Positions 42,872 through 52,238 of a stretch of 64,000 bases of DNA are shown here, piece after piece; position 1 is the first letter of the stretch; every line of letters begins with the position of its first letter. Location: assembly GCA_034439675.1 (NCBI GenBank), contig JAWXAW010000076.1, positions 1-64,000 on the forward strand, given 5' to 3'. The notes below the pieces were generated by a model that made no database searches, was not told where the DNA came from, and worked only from the letters and a program-made list of their open reading frames with translations. Origin of the DNA: Opimibacter sp034439675 (GTDB lineage Bacteria > Bacteroidota > Bacteroidia > Chitinophagales > Saprospiraceae). Made by a program: the position numbers and the translations under genes.

Positions 42872-45800
42872 TCATTTCGGCATATCAATCTGTTTAAAGA
42901 GTGGCCAATCCAACCCTTCAAAAAATGTCTTATAGGCTGCCCATGGCCCTGAGAGAAATGCATTTACGGCTATTACATTTTTTTCCACTTCCTGTTGAGT
43001 CTGGGAGAATATCTGTTTTGCATTTGCACCCGGCTCTCCCAATGAACTATTGAGATATGCACCAGTAACATCAAGGTAACGGTTGAGATTATCGGATTCT
43101 CTTCTGATCCCTTTCATTCCATCAGGCTCCATAAACCCCTTTTCAAGTTCTTCGAGCTGCTTCATAAGTTCCTTAGTCTTCTCCTTTAATTTCGCCTGCG
43201 TACTGTCCGGTGCATTCATGATCATGGACTCAATCATTTTGACATCCTTGCGAACATCCTGCAGGGCACGAAATGCAACCTGCGCTCGGCTTACTTCATT
43301 ATTGAATTCAACCATCATGGCATTGCGCGCTGTAAGATCGGCAGTATTTATAGTCAACCGCGGATCCAACCTGACATTGACAGTCACTGAATCCCTTTGA
43401 CCATCGTATATACCTACGAGCTTATAGATGCCTGGAAATACGTACTCGCCTGAAGGATCATCCGCATCTTTAGATGGCTCATTGCGAGAAGGATATCTGA
43501 CACCTTTCTGACGCATATCCCAGCCTACCATGTTCCATCCTTCTTTCAATTTCTGGTTGATATACCGCAACGTATCTCCACCACTATTGAGTACATACAG
43601 TTTCAACAAATTCTTATCCTTCTTCGCTTCGACTTGCTTAATCGTATCGACAACAATATTACTTTTTTGCGTTTCATCAGCTTTAGCTGCTTGCTTCTTT
43701 TGTTGTTTTTCATTTCCGGTAGTGGATGCCTCCATAGTCACAGTAGCCTTCTTTACTTCAGGTTTGACATAGGTCATCATGCCAACTCCACTCATTCTAT
43801 TTGCTCCTTTAAATTCAGCGTCAGCAGTAAACCGGATTCCATCCACGCTGCGAAATTGAGCTTGCGTTGCATCTGCCACCGAAAACATCTTGAAAGGCTT
43901 ATCCAGGACGCTTCTGTTACGGGCTATTTCACGCAAGGGCAATACATTATCCATGACCCATAATGCCCTGCCAAAGGTGGCAATGGCAAGACTATGATCG
44001 GTCGGATGAATCTTCAGATCAAGTGTGGGAACCCTTGGAAAGATTTTGGACGGAAATCTTGACCATGATTTCCCTTTATCTGTGCTGACGTACATACCAT
44101 CATCTGCACCAAGAAATAATAGTTCAGGAACCTCAGGATCCTGAACTACGCAATGAACAAATGAAGTGACTTGCTGATCATTGACTATTTTCTTCCAGGT
44201 CTGACCATAATCTGTTGTATGAAATAAATACGCACTCCAATCTCCACGACGATAATGGTTCATGACGACGAATGCTTCACCTCCCTGGTAGGATGATACT
44301 TCTATCTGAGGAATCCATGCATCTGCCGGGCTACCTGTAATCCTTGGCGTAAGATTTGTCCATGATTTTCCTCCATCACGGGTCACTTGGAGACGACCAT
44401 CATCCGTACCAACCCAGATCACTTTTTGGTCAACCTGGCTTGGGGCTATACACACTATCGTAGTATGATTTTCTGCATTGGTTGCATCAATAGTCAGGCC
44501 ACCTGACAAATGTTGTTTTTGCCTGGTGGTATCATTGGAAGTTAAATCTGGAGAAATGATTTCCCAGGTCTTACCACAATCAATACTCTTGTGGACGAAC
44601 TGGCTACCGTAATAAATACCGCAATTTTGTCCCGGCACCGGAGCTATAGCAGCATTCCAGTTAAACCGAAGGAAAACACCTTCCGGATGGACAGGTTTTA
44701 CAAATTGGTTATAGCCCGTTTCCCGGTCGTAATAAGCTAGATTGCCCCCCTGGCTCATCGCCCAGCCATACCTGGTATCCGACAATTTTGGAAGGACATC
44801 AAACCCGTCACCAAAATATAATTCCCGCCAATCCTGGTTCCGTATTCCTCCAGCCTTAAGTGCAAATGCAGGACCCACCCATGAGCCATTATCCTGCATA
44901 CCACCATACAGATTGTATGGATACTCCTGATCAATATTTATATGGTAAAACTGACCAACCGGAATATTTGAACAGAAATACCAATTGTGCCCCCCGTCTC
45001 TTGAAATGTTTAATCCCCCATCATTGCCATCTATAATGTAATCGGGATTGTCCGGATGAATCCAGAAAGCATGATGATCCGGATGAACCCCTTTGCCATA
45101 ATCAAGAATAGTTTCAAAGGTTCGTCCTCCATCTTCACTTTTTGAGACGAATGAGTATAGGTTCCATAGCCTGTTTTCATTTTTCGGATCGACATATATT
45201 TCATGATAATAAAAGGGTCTGTTTCCGATGTTGTTTGTGGTGACTAGCGACCAGTGTTCTCCGCCATCTGTGCTCTTGTATAACCCGTTTTCTTTAGCTT
45301 CAATCAGTGCATAAACGATATTCGGCATCGACGGTGATACCGCCAGCCCGATTCTTCCTAAAGTTCCTGACGGCAGACCTTCTTCAGTGGTTAATTTCTT
45401 CCACTTATCCCCTCCATCATAAGAAATATACAAACCGGATCCTTCGCCACCACTGACAAACTCCCAGGGTGTCCGCATATGTTCATAAAGTGCTGCTATC
45501 ATTTTACGAGGATTGACAGGATCCATGACCAAATCCCCTATGCCTGACTTGTCATTTGAGTACAGGATTTTTGTCCAGGTCTTACCGCTGTCAGATGACT
45601 TGTAAACACCTCGCTCGGATGAGGGATTCCATGGAGATCCACCAGCCCCAACATAGATGGTCGATGGGTTATGATAATCGATGAGTATGCGGTGTATTAC
45701 TTTGGTTTCAGATAAACCCATATGCATCCAGGTGCGCCCTGCATCCAATGATCGGAATATTCCTTTACCACTGTTTTGAGAATTCCTGGGATTACCTTCT

Positions 45801-46117
45801 CCGGTGCCTACCCAGATTTCACTTGGATTTTGTTGGTTTATTTTGATAGCGCCGATGGCTAAAGATGGCTGATCATCAAATATTGGACTCCACTCTACCC
45901 CGCCATCCGTTGACTCCCACACTCCGCCTGAAGCTGAGCCGATATATATGTGGTTAGGGGCTGCGTTCACTACATCGATTGCCGTTATGCGCCCACTCAT
46001 GCCGGCAGGGCCAACATTCCGAACAGAGAATCCTTCAAGGATTTTATCATCTAATGGTTGGCCTGAAAGAATGACAGTTGATATAAATGATGCGAGGAAG
46101 AGAAGAATTGATTTCAT
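42872..46117 (-). CDS. Giant secreted VPS10/sortilin-like beta-propeller protein, paralog B
   Basis: 1081 residues with a signal peptide (about 4-19). Like the protein at 27174 it begins with a GPAGMSGRI-type segment and then many SxDGGxxW repeats (VWESTDGGVEW, VYKSSDSGKTW, LYKSTDGGEHW, HKSIDCGKTW, VTRDGGKSW, VSTDKGKSW). Residues about 780-830 form a Lys/Gln-rich linker, followed by an FlgD-like segment (NMVGWDMRQKGVRYPSR, GEYVFPGIYKLVGIYDGQ) and a helical end. No T9SS sorting tail. The two paralogs share domain order along their length. Convergent with the sirtuin operon. Confidence 0.9.
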   Translation of the reverse strand: MKSILLFLASFISTVILSGQPLDDKILEGFSVRNVGPAGMSGRITAIDVVNAAPNHIYIGSASGGVWESTDGGVEWSPIFDDQPSLAIGAIKINQQNPSEIWVGTGEGNPRNSQNSGKGIFRSLDAGRTWMHMGLSETKVIHRILIDYHNPSTIYVGAGGSPWNPSSERGVYKSSDSGKTWTKILYSNDKSGIGDLVMDPVNPRKMIAALYEHMRTPWEFVSGGEGSGLYISYDGGDKWKKLTTEEGLPSGTLGRIGLAVSPSMPNIVYALIEAKENGLYKSTDGGEHWSLVTTNNIGNRPFYYHEIYVDPKNENRLWNLYSFVSKSEDGGRTFETILDYGKGVHPDHHAFWIHPDNPDYIIDGNDGGLNISRDGGHNWYFCSNIPVGQFYHINIDQEYPYNLYGGMQDNGSWVGPAFALKAGGIRNQDWRELYFGDGFDVLPKLSDTRYGWAMSQGGNLAYYDRETGYNQFVKPVHPEGVFLRFNWNAAIAPVPGQNCGIYYGSQFVHKSIDCGKTWEIISPDLTSNDTTRQKQHLSGGLTIDATNAENHTTIVCIAPSQVDQKVIWVGTDDGRLQVTRDGGKSWTNLTPRITGSPADAWIPQIEVSSYQGGEAFVVMNHYRRGDWSAYLFHTTDYGQTWKKIVNDQQVTSFVHCVVQDPEVPELLFLGADDGMYVSTDKGKSWSRFPSKIFPRVPTLDLKIHPTDHSLAIATFGRALWVMDNVLPLREIARNRSVLDKPFKMFSVADATQAQFRSVDGIRFTADAEFKGANRMSGVGMMTYVKPEVKKATVTMEASTTGNEKQQKKQAAKADETQKSNIVVDTIKQVEAKKDKNLLKLYVLNSGGDTLRYINQKLKEGWNMVGWDMRQKGVRYPSRNEPSKDADDPSGEYVFPGIYKLVGIYDGQRDSVTVNVRLDPRLTINTADLTARNAMMVEFNNEVSRAQVAFRALQDVRKDVKMIESMIMNAPDSTQAKLKEKTKELMKQLEELEKGFMEPDGMKGIRRESDNLNRYLDVTGAYLNSSLGEPGANAKQIFSQTQQEVEKNVIAVNAFLSGPWAAYKTFFEGLDWPLFKQIDMPK

Positions 46118-46266
46118 GAACGGAAATTAACTGTTGATTTTAATAAATATAATATATGTAAAACGGTATGTGCGTGTGGATGATGGAAACGCAATTTCGG
46201 AAGATAATGATACCCGAATAAAACGAATAGAAAGTCCAAATGTGGGAAAAGTGCAGGATCAGGTTA

Positions 46267-48138
46267 CTATGATTTTAAAAAATGCCATACGTTATTTTCT
46301 CTGTCAACATCCAGCATACGAAAAAAAGGATCTATGGTAACAGACTGGATCTGTTCAGGTGTGAATGGCACCTGAAATATGTAATAAGGATTAACCCAGT
46401 TCCAGTCCGGCAATAACCCATAGGATTTATCATCTGGCCCGTTTTCCATCTTTCCTCCACGCATGATATCAAGAGGAATGGTATAGAATATCTGTGTTCC
46501 CTCTTTGGTATGAATCACCACATCAATCGGCATGGGCATGGCTCCTAAGCGCTCAAGTATGATCGCAGATTGTGCCTGGGTACCAAACACCGTATCAATA
46601 GCATAATCAACTGTCTTTAAAGAATAAACCATGTAGTCCCTGTACCAATCCAGTTCAAGTCCCGAGGTTTTTTCCATGATACGAATGAAATCATTGTCGT
46701 CAGGGTGTTTAAATTTCCAAGTATTAAAAAAATCAAGCAAACCCCGATCAAATGCAGGTTTACCGATCACATATTCAAGTTGGTGCAAAAACAAAGAACC
46801 TTTTTGATAAGCAGCATCGCCATAAGCGCCATTATTTTCAAAGTGATCTGCATGGGTAGACAAAGGCTCCTCTACGCCTGACATGACAAGAGCAATATAC
46901 CCGTTGTAGAAACTCTCATACGGCATTGGATCAGGATCTCCGGGAATGAGCCCTTTTGATCTGAGATGATTCATCACACGCTCAGCTGCATAGTTTGTGA
47001 ATCCTTCATCCATCCAGTAGTAGTAACTCTCATTAAAACCGAGCACCATCTGGTACCAGCTATGCATCAGTTCATGGACGGATACGCCTACCAGACTGGT
47101 CAGGGACCTATGACCAGTAATTAAGGTTGCCATAGGGTACTCCATGCCCCCATCTCCGCCCTGGATAAAGGAATACACCGGATAGGGATATTTTCCGAAG
47201 TGAATATTAATATACCTGAACGCTTCTTCCATAATCGGAAGAAGGGCTTCCCAGTTTCCGTTAAAAGTTTCATGTGGCTGATAAAATGAATGAAGCAAAA
47301 GTCCATCAGCACATGTATAGATGTCATGTTTGTAATCAGGATCTGCTGCCCAGACAAAATCATGTACATCCTTTGCTTTAAAATGCCAGGTATTCCTTTG
47401 GTGTGGTGTATCTTTTGAAGGTGCATAACCATGGCCTATCTTCTTAGCATTCTGCAATTCTCCAGTGGCTGCCACGGTATATCCAGCATCCAGGGATATG
47501 CTTACATCAAATTCACCCCACACTCCATAAAACTCGCGGGCGATGTATGGATCTGCGTGCCAGCCCCGTGTATCAAATTCACATAGCTTTGGATACCATT
47601 GGGCCATGGAGTATCGAATTCCTTCTGCGTTGTCCCTACCAGACCGCCTGACCTGAATAGGAACCTGAGCCTCATATTCCATTTCAAACTTAATAGATTG
47701 ACCCGGCCGGATAGGCCTGGAAAGATCTACCTCCAAAATGGTACCTACTACTTCGTAATTGACCTTCATTCCATCTTGTGTCAATGATAAGATTTTGTGA
47801 TAGCCGATTTCTTTGTCCGTTAGTCGGGAAATTCTCGACCCTACCCTGGGATCAGAATCAGCCAGGGTTCTGGCCCTGACATCCATGGTGCTTCCGGGTT
47901 GGAATGCATTGAAATAGAGGTGAAAAAATACTTTCTCAAGCGTCTCTGGAGAGTTGTTTTGATATTTAACTGATTGTCTGCCGGAAAACCTGTTGGTCTC
48001 TACATCCAGGTTGATTTCTATCTTATACCTGACCTCCTGCTGCCAATACGTCTTATCCGATGGTACGCCAGCGGTGGACAAATAAGTGCTTAAAAGGGCT
48101 AATGCAAGACAAATAGTTGAAATAAACCTATCGGACAT
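46267..48138 (-). CDS. M1-family metallopeptidase (secreted)
   Basis: About 623 residues from the ATG at 48138, chosen because it puts a proper signal peptide (MSDRFISTICLALALLSTYL...) at the N-terminus. Zinc site: His355-Glu356-x-x-His359 in HELMHSW, then Glu378 in WMDEGFTNYAAE, the HExxH-x18-E spacing of M1 enzymes. The substrate-binding exopeptidase motif appears as GGDGGMEYPM. Probably an exported aminopeptidase that supplies peptides. Oriented with the VPS10-like gene (149 bases downstream), but a shared transcript is uncertain. Confidence 0.93.
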   Translation of the reverse strand: MSDRFISTICLALALLSTYLSTAGVPSDKTYWQQEVRYKIEINLDVETNRFSGRQSVKYQNNSPETLEKVFFHLYFNAFQPGSTMDVRARTLADSDPRVGSRISRLTDKEIGYHKILSLTQDGMKVNYEVVGTILEVDLSRPIRPGQSIKFEMEYEAQVPIQVRRSGRDNAEGIRYSMAQWYPKLCEFDTRGWHADPYIAREFYGVWGEFDVSISLDAGYTVAATGELQNAKKIGHGYAPSKDTPHQRNTWHFKAKDVHDFVWAADPDYKHDIYTCADGLLLHSFYQPHETFNGNWEALLPIMEEAFRYINIHFGKYPYPVYSFIQGGDGGMEYPMATLITGHRSLTSLVGVSVHELMHSWYQMVLGFNESYYYWMDEGFTNYAAERVMNHLRSKGLIPGDPDPMPYESFYNGYIALVMSGVEEPLSTHADHFENNGAYGDAAYQKGSLFLHQLEYVIGKPAFDRGLLDFFNTWKFKHPDDNDFIRIMEKTSGLELDWYRDYMVYSLKTVDYAIDTVFGTQAQSAIILERLGAMPMPIDVVIHTKEGTQIFYTIPLDIMRGGKMENGPDDKSYGLLPDWNWVNPYYIFQVPFTPEQIQSVTIDPFFRMLDVDRENNVWHFLKS

Positions 48139-48265
48139 AGAAATCAATATAATTTTCGAAAAGTAATAAACATTTGAGGTGTAAATCAATCCAAACCCTC
48201 TTTAACAGCCGTAATTATACAAATTAGCCGGAATTTCGGATCCAGGTAATCAATATTAGGGCTAT

Positions 48266-48292
48266 TTGGATAAAAGAATCTTATTACATTTG
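48266..48292 (+). promoter_or_regulatory. Promoter of the DUF6580 gene
   Basis: TTG at 48266-48268 and TACATTTG at 48285-48292 (TAnnTTTG) are separated by 16 bases. The ATG lies 7 bases downstream of the -7 element. Confidence 0.5.
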
Positions 48293-48299
48293 GAGCAAC

Positions 48300-48863
48300 A
48301 TGAATCAAACCAGGGCCATAATAATTTCATTGCTGATTGTCGGGATTGCAAGCAGGTTGATTCCTCACTACCCCAACTTTACGGCCATTGGTGCCATTTC
48401 ACTTTTCGGAGCTGCTTTTGGGTCCAGGAGAAGTATTGCGATCATCATACCTTATCTGGTCATGCTTTTTAGTGACATGATTCTCAATAATGTCATTTAT
48501 GCCCGCATATACCCCGATGATTACTCGAGTTTCATCTTTTTGTATCGTGGGGCTTTGTGGAGCTATGCTGCTTTCGGGATTATTGTGATCTTTGGATATA
48601 CCCTCTTTCGGAATGGAGTTGATCTATCAAAAGTGATTTTCGGAGCTCTTGGTTCCTCCACCATTTTTTTCCTTCTTTCTAACTTTGGTGTCTGGGCATC
48701 CACTGGAGCGTACACTGTCAATTTCAGTGGCCTCCTGGCCTGTTACGCAGCAGGGTTACCTTTCATGATCAACCAGGTTTTTGGCGATTTGTTTTACAGT
48801 CTGGTGCTCTTTGGAGTCGCTTTGCATGTATTCCAGCTAAAGCCAAAACGCTTGCTAGCTTAG
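48300..48863 (+). CDS. DUF6580-family integral membrane protein
   Basis: 187 residues with about five hydrophobic segments (around 7-20, 32-42, 53-63, 85-103, 115-130, 140-180). The start RAIIISLLIVGIASRLIPHYPNFTAIGAISLFGAAFG is typical of DUF6580. The family resembles substrate-binding (S) components of ECF transporters, and I recall it near vitamin B12 genes in Bacteroidota. A cobalamin adenosyltransferase gene lies convergently just to the right, which fits a B12/cobinamide link by context only. Confidence 0.82.
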   Translation: MNQTRAIIISLLIVGIASRLIPHYPNFTAIGAISLFGAAFGSRRSIAIIIPYLVMLFSDMILNNVIYARIYPDDYSSFIFLYRGALWSYAAFGIIVIFGYTLFRNGVDLSKVIFGALGSSTIFFLLSNFGVWASTGAYTVNFSGLLACYAAGLPFMINQVFGDLFYSLVLFGVALHVFQLKPKRLLA

Positions 48864-49070
48864 ATTTCAGTCCTCAGTTGACAGTTTGCAGTCTTTACCC
48901 ATTTTAATAGGCGATTATTCACTCCAAATCAATTGATCCTATTTTCCCGCCGCAAATGCCCTGCATATGGCGGGATCTCCGCTTCGCTTCGACCTGCCTC
49001 CTGTTTCCCACTTTTCACTCACGTCTAGCGTCGTGATCTACGCTGGGCTTCGATTTTCATTTTTCACTTT

Positions 49071-49628
49071 TCATTTTTCACTTCTAGGCATCCACTTAAC
49101 CTCTTCCACACCTTCCCTTGCACCCAGCCATCTGGCCAGGACAAAGAAGAAGTCTGAAAGCCTGTTGAGATATAAAATGATAATAGGTTCGACTACTGAG
49201 TTGAATGCCAGTGTGACACACCTTCGCTCTGCCCTTCTGCATACGGTGCGGGCAAGATGAGCTGCACTGACAGAAGGACTTCCACCAGGCATAATAAAAT
49301 GTTTGAGCACAGGTAGCGTGTCCTGCATTTTATCGATGGATCGCTCTATAAGTTTGATATCCTCATCCAGCAAATCCGGTGTAATCATATTTTTTCCGGG
49401 CTCGCTGGCCAGATTTGAGCCTACGGTAAACAACCTTGACTGTATAGTTTGTAGTAAATGGTCAATTTGCTGATCAGGAACGGTTGACATGAGCCATCCG
49501 ATCACAGCGTTCAGTTCATCCACAGTGCCATAAGCCTCAATGCGCATATGATCTTTGGGTAAACGAGCTCCGCCAAAAAGGCCGGTCGTGCCATCATCAC
49601 CTGTTTTAGTATAAATCTTATTGGACAT
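49071..49628 (-). CDS. Cob(I)alamin adenosyltransferase, PduO type
   Basis: Makes adenosylcobalamin from cob(I)alamin and ATP. 185 residues, usual length. ATP-binding N-terminus KIYTKTGDDGTTGLFGGARLPK with the following RIEAYGTVDELNAVIG, plus the C-terminal helix HLARTVCRRAERR, are all diagnostic. It follows the LolD-like gene after 11 bases, so it is probably in its operon. The C-terminal residues end in a low-complexity region. Confidence 0.95.
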   Translation of the reverse strand: MSNKIYTKTGDDGTTGLFGGARLPKDHMRIEAYGTVDELNAVIGWLMSTVPDQQIDHLLQTIQSRLFTVGSNLASEPGKNMITPDLLDEDIKLIERSIDKMQDTLPVLKHFIMPGGSPSVSAAHLARTVCRRAERRCVTLAFNSVVEPIIILYLNRLSDFFFVLARWLGAREGVEEVKWMPRSEK

Positions 49629-49639
49629 AGGTAATGTGA

Positions 49640-50377
49640 TTACTCAGGATGTACAGCCGTTTCAGAAAATGATGTTATGTAATTCGGATTGAGTGCATCC
49701 GATTCCACAAATCCATCCCTGAGTTTTACAACACGATGGGCATAAAGGGAGATATCAAATTCGTGCGTCACCAGAATAATCGTATTACCAAGCGAATGGA
49801 TTTTACCAAAAATCTCCATGATTTCAAGAGAGGTCTTGGAATCCAGATTACCGGTAGGTTCATCTGCGAGGATGATGGAAGGGTTATTAACCAATGCCCT
49901 GGCAATAGCGACGCGCTGGCGTTGTCCACCAGACAATTCATTTGGCTTATGATGCATCCGGTCGGTAAGACTGACCTGCTCAAGTACATGCTCTGCAATC
50001 TCCTCACGCATCGATCTCCTGACACCGGCATAGACAAGAGGCAACGCGACATTATCGAGAGCCGATAGCCTGGGTAAGAGGTTAAAGGTCTGGAATACAA
50101 ACCCGATCTCCTTATTTCGTACAGCGGCCAACTCAGCATCACTCATTTCACTTACCAACTGGTTATTGAGGAAATATTGACCGGACGAGGGTGTATCCAG
50201 ACAACCAAACAGGTTCATCAAGGTACTTTTACCTGATCCGGAAGGCCCCATAAGGGCGACATATTCATTTTTTTGGATCTCAAGGGTCACGGAACGCAGG
50301 GCGTGGACTTTTTCCATCCCCATAATATACGTTCTGGAGAGTTCTTTGACAGAAATAATTGGTCTGATCTCTTGCAT
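49640..50377 (-). CDS. ABC transporter ATP-binding protein, LolD/MacB type
   Basis: About 245 residues: Walker A GPSGSGKST, Q-loop VFQTFNLLPRLSALDNV, signature LSGGQRQRVAIARAL, Walker B ILADEPTGNLDS and the H-loop VTHEFD. This type drives lipoprotein release (LolCDE) or MacB-like export. No permease is adjacent; partners must be elsewhere. I start it at the ATG at 50377 because a TAnnTTTG element (50383-50390) lies within the alternative 11-residue extension. Confidence 0.92.
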   Translation of the reverse strand: MQEIRPIISVKELSRTYIMGMEKVHALRSVTLEIQKNEYVALMGPSGSGKSTLMNLFGCLDTPSSGQYFLNNQLVSEMSDAELAAVRNKEIGFVFQTFNLLPRLSALDNVALPLVYAGVRRSMREEIAEHVLEQVSLTDRMHHKPNELSGGQRQRVAIARALVNNPSIILADEPTGNLDSKTSLEIMEIFGKIHSLGNTIILVTHEFDISLYAHRVVKLRDGFVESDALNPNYITSFSETAVHPE

Positions 50378-50382
50378 AACTT

Positions 50383-50390
50383 CAAAAGTA
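50383..50390 (-). promoter_or_regulatory. Bacteroidota -7 element of the LolD-like gene
   Basis: TACTTTTG on the minus strand fits TAnnTTTG and lies 5 bases upstream of the ATG at 50377, leaving almost no leader. Confidence 0.4.
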
Positions 50391-50496
50391 TGGCTTTTCA
50401 ACCTTGACATGACAATTATTTGGACTATTCGGGCTATTCAATCGCCGAAGCTTTTTATTTTACGGCCTTATACCATCGTTTAGTATACCAACTGTA

Positions 50497-51135
50497 ATGC
50501 AAAAACACAAAACATTGATAAAGCATGTGGCTGTGGCTGGAAATATAGGAGCCGGAAAGACTACCCTCTCCACTCGTCTGGCTAAGCATTTCGGCTGGGA
50601 GGTGAACTATGAGGACACAACCAACAATCCTTACCTCAGTGATTTCTATGATGATATGCAACGGTGGTCATTTAACCTGCAGATCTATTTTCTCAACAGC
50701 AGATACCAACAGATCCTCCAAATCCGAAGCGGGGACAAAACTGTCATCCAGGACCGGACAATATTTGAAGATGCCTACATCTTTGCTCCAAACCTCCATG
50801 AAATGGGATTGATGGGCCGAAGGGATTTTGAAAATTATTTCACACTCTTTAAAAACATGAGTGCGCAAATTTCCCCACCTGACCTACTGATCTACTTGCA
50901 GGCCAGCATCCCTACGCTAGTTAAACATATTCATAACAGGGGCAGGAGCTATGAAGGTAGTATGAGCCTTGATTACCTCAAGCGACTCAACCAGAAGTAT
51001 GATGAATGGATCGAAAGCTACAAAGAAGGACCGCTTCTGGTCATCAATGCGGATGATATAGATTTTGAAAAGAGCCCTGAAGATATGGGCAAAATCATAG
51101 AGTTGGTCGATAGCCAGATCAATGGTCTATTTTAA
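50497..51135 (+). CDS. Deoxynucleoside kinase (deoxyadenosine/deoxyguanosine kinase type)
   Basis: Phosphorylates deoxynucleosides in the salvage path. 212 residues. P-loop GNIGAGKTT at 15-23, then the substrate-site segment YEDTTNNPYLSDFYDDMQRWSFNLQIYFLNSR and the DRTIFEDAYIFA motif, the dNK pattern. The lid region NRGRSYEGSM is present near residue 146. The exact base preference is not readable. Single gene. Confidence 0.93.
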   Translation: MQKHKTLIKHVAVAGNIGAGKTTLSTRLAKHFGWEVNYEDTTNNPYLSDFYDDMQRWSFNLQIYFLNSRYQQILQIRSGDKTVIQDRTIFEDAYIFAPNLHEMGLMGRRDFENYFTLFKNMSAQISPPDLLIYLQASIPTLVKHIHNRGRSYEGSMSLDYLKRLNQKYDEWIESYKEGPLLVINADDIDFEKSPEDMGKIIELVDSQINGLF

Positions 51136-51143
51136 AAGGCCTA

Positions 51144-51335
51144 TCAACTCTTAACCTTAACGGCTTCGGCAGGCTTATCAGCCTGTTGGACTTCAGTCTG
51201 ATCAATCACCGGTGTATCGGTGGCAGAAACACTTGAAGCGTCAAGTGCAAGGCAGCCGGCAAAAAATATCCCATGCAGCAATACAGAAACCACGATACCC
51301 ATTACACTACTTGTTTTTTCACCTTTAGTACTCAT
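51144..51335 (-). CDS. Small single-pass membrane protein, unknown
   Basis: 63 residues with one hydrophobic segment at about 11-31 (VMGIVVSVLLHGIFFAGCLAL) after a short charged start, then a Thr/Ala/Glu-rich tail. It resembles the N-terminal anchor of TonB-like proteins but lacks any further domain. Possible small membrane or surface peptide. Convergent with the deoxynucleoside kinase gene, 8 bases from its stop. Confidence 0.5.
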   Translation of the reverse strand: MSTKGEKTSSVMGIVVSVLLHGIFFAGCLALDASSVSATDTPVIDQTEVQQADKPAEAVKVKS

Positions 51336-51511
51336 ATCAGCATAGTTTTAAATGTTTCAAGTAATTCTGAGTCATCCGCCGGTTATTTATATTTAGACTG
51401 ATCGAAAAACGAACCTCATTATCCCGATATTGCCGGCATCTAATAATTTCAGCCAATGTCATTGAAAACAGCATCAAATTCATATTACATAAAAATTTAA
51501 TACCATAAACT

Positions 51512-52174
51512 GTGCCAAATCCTGATCATTCCTACTTCCGTCTGTTAGAAACGTGCCGACAGGATCATGCCACCCTGGTTGCAGTCTCCAAGACCAGGTC
51601 TATAGCGGAGATAGAAACAGTATACAAGATGGGGCAAAGAATTTTTGCGGAAAACAGAGCTCAGGAGCTTTTACAAAAAGCCCCTGTCATGGCAGAGGAT
51701 ATAAAGTGGCATCTGATCGGCCACCTGCAGACTAACAAGGTGCGGTCCATCTTGCCTTATATTTCCTGTATACAATCCTTGGATCGTTTAAACCTTTGGG
51801 ATAAAATCCAAGAAGAGGCTGCGAGGTCTGATAAAAAAATCAAATGTCTTCTGCAGATTAAGATAGCAGCCGAAGAGACTAAGTATGGGTGGTCATTTGA
51901 AGAATTAAATAAAATACTTTTGTCAGGCAAACAGCATACTTGCCCCAACGTCCTGATTTGCGGAGTGATGGGCATGGCCAGCTTCACGGAGGATATCGCC
52001 CAGGTTCGAAATGAAATGAAATCACTAAAAGCCTCCTATGACCTATTCAAAGGCCAATTTTTCAATAAAAACCCTGCTTTTAACACCATCAGTATGGGAA
52101 TGTCAGGTGATTACAGCGTGGCTCTTGAAGAGGGAAGTACAATGATTCGTATCGGAAGTTTACTCTTTACCTAA
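51512..52174 (+). CDS. YggS/PLPBP-family pyridoxal-phosphate protein
   Basis: 220 residues, single-domain alanine-racemase-like barrel without racemase activity. The family balances PLP and amino-acid/keto-acid pools. PLP lysine Lys27 in VAVSKTRS; AENRAQELL, WHLIGHLQTNKVR, CGVMGMAS and SMGMSGDYSVALEEGSTMIRIGSLLF are all typical. Starts with GTG at 51512; no in-frame ATG near the family N-terminus. Confidence 0.95.
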   Translation: MPNPDHSYFRLLETCRQDHATLVAVSKTRSIAEIETVYKMGQRIFAENRAQELLQKAPVMAEDIKWHLIGHLQTNKVRSILPYISCIQSLDRLNLWDKIQEEAARSDKKIKCLLQIKIAAEETKYGWSFEELNKILLSGKQHTCPNVLICGVMGMASFTEDIAQVRNEMKSLKASYDLFKGQFFNKNPAFNTISMGMSGDYSVALEEGSTMIRIGSLLFT

Positions 52175-52238
52175 AGGCAGATAATATCTCCAATATATCC
52201 CTGAAAAACTGTGGAGAACCCATTCCCTCAATTAAGCC

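Noticed and set aside
48190..48299. Possible cobalamin riboswitch before the DUF6580 gene
   Set aside because: No B12-box-like sequence or multi-helix structure; only about 110 bases and a promoter leaving a 7-base leader.
48960..49085. Low-complexity TTTTCACTTTTCATT stretch after DUF6580
   Set aside because: Simple sequence with no regular unit; it merges into the end of the adenosyltransferase gene.
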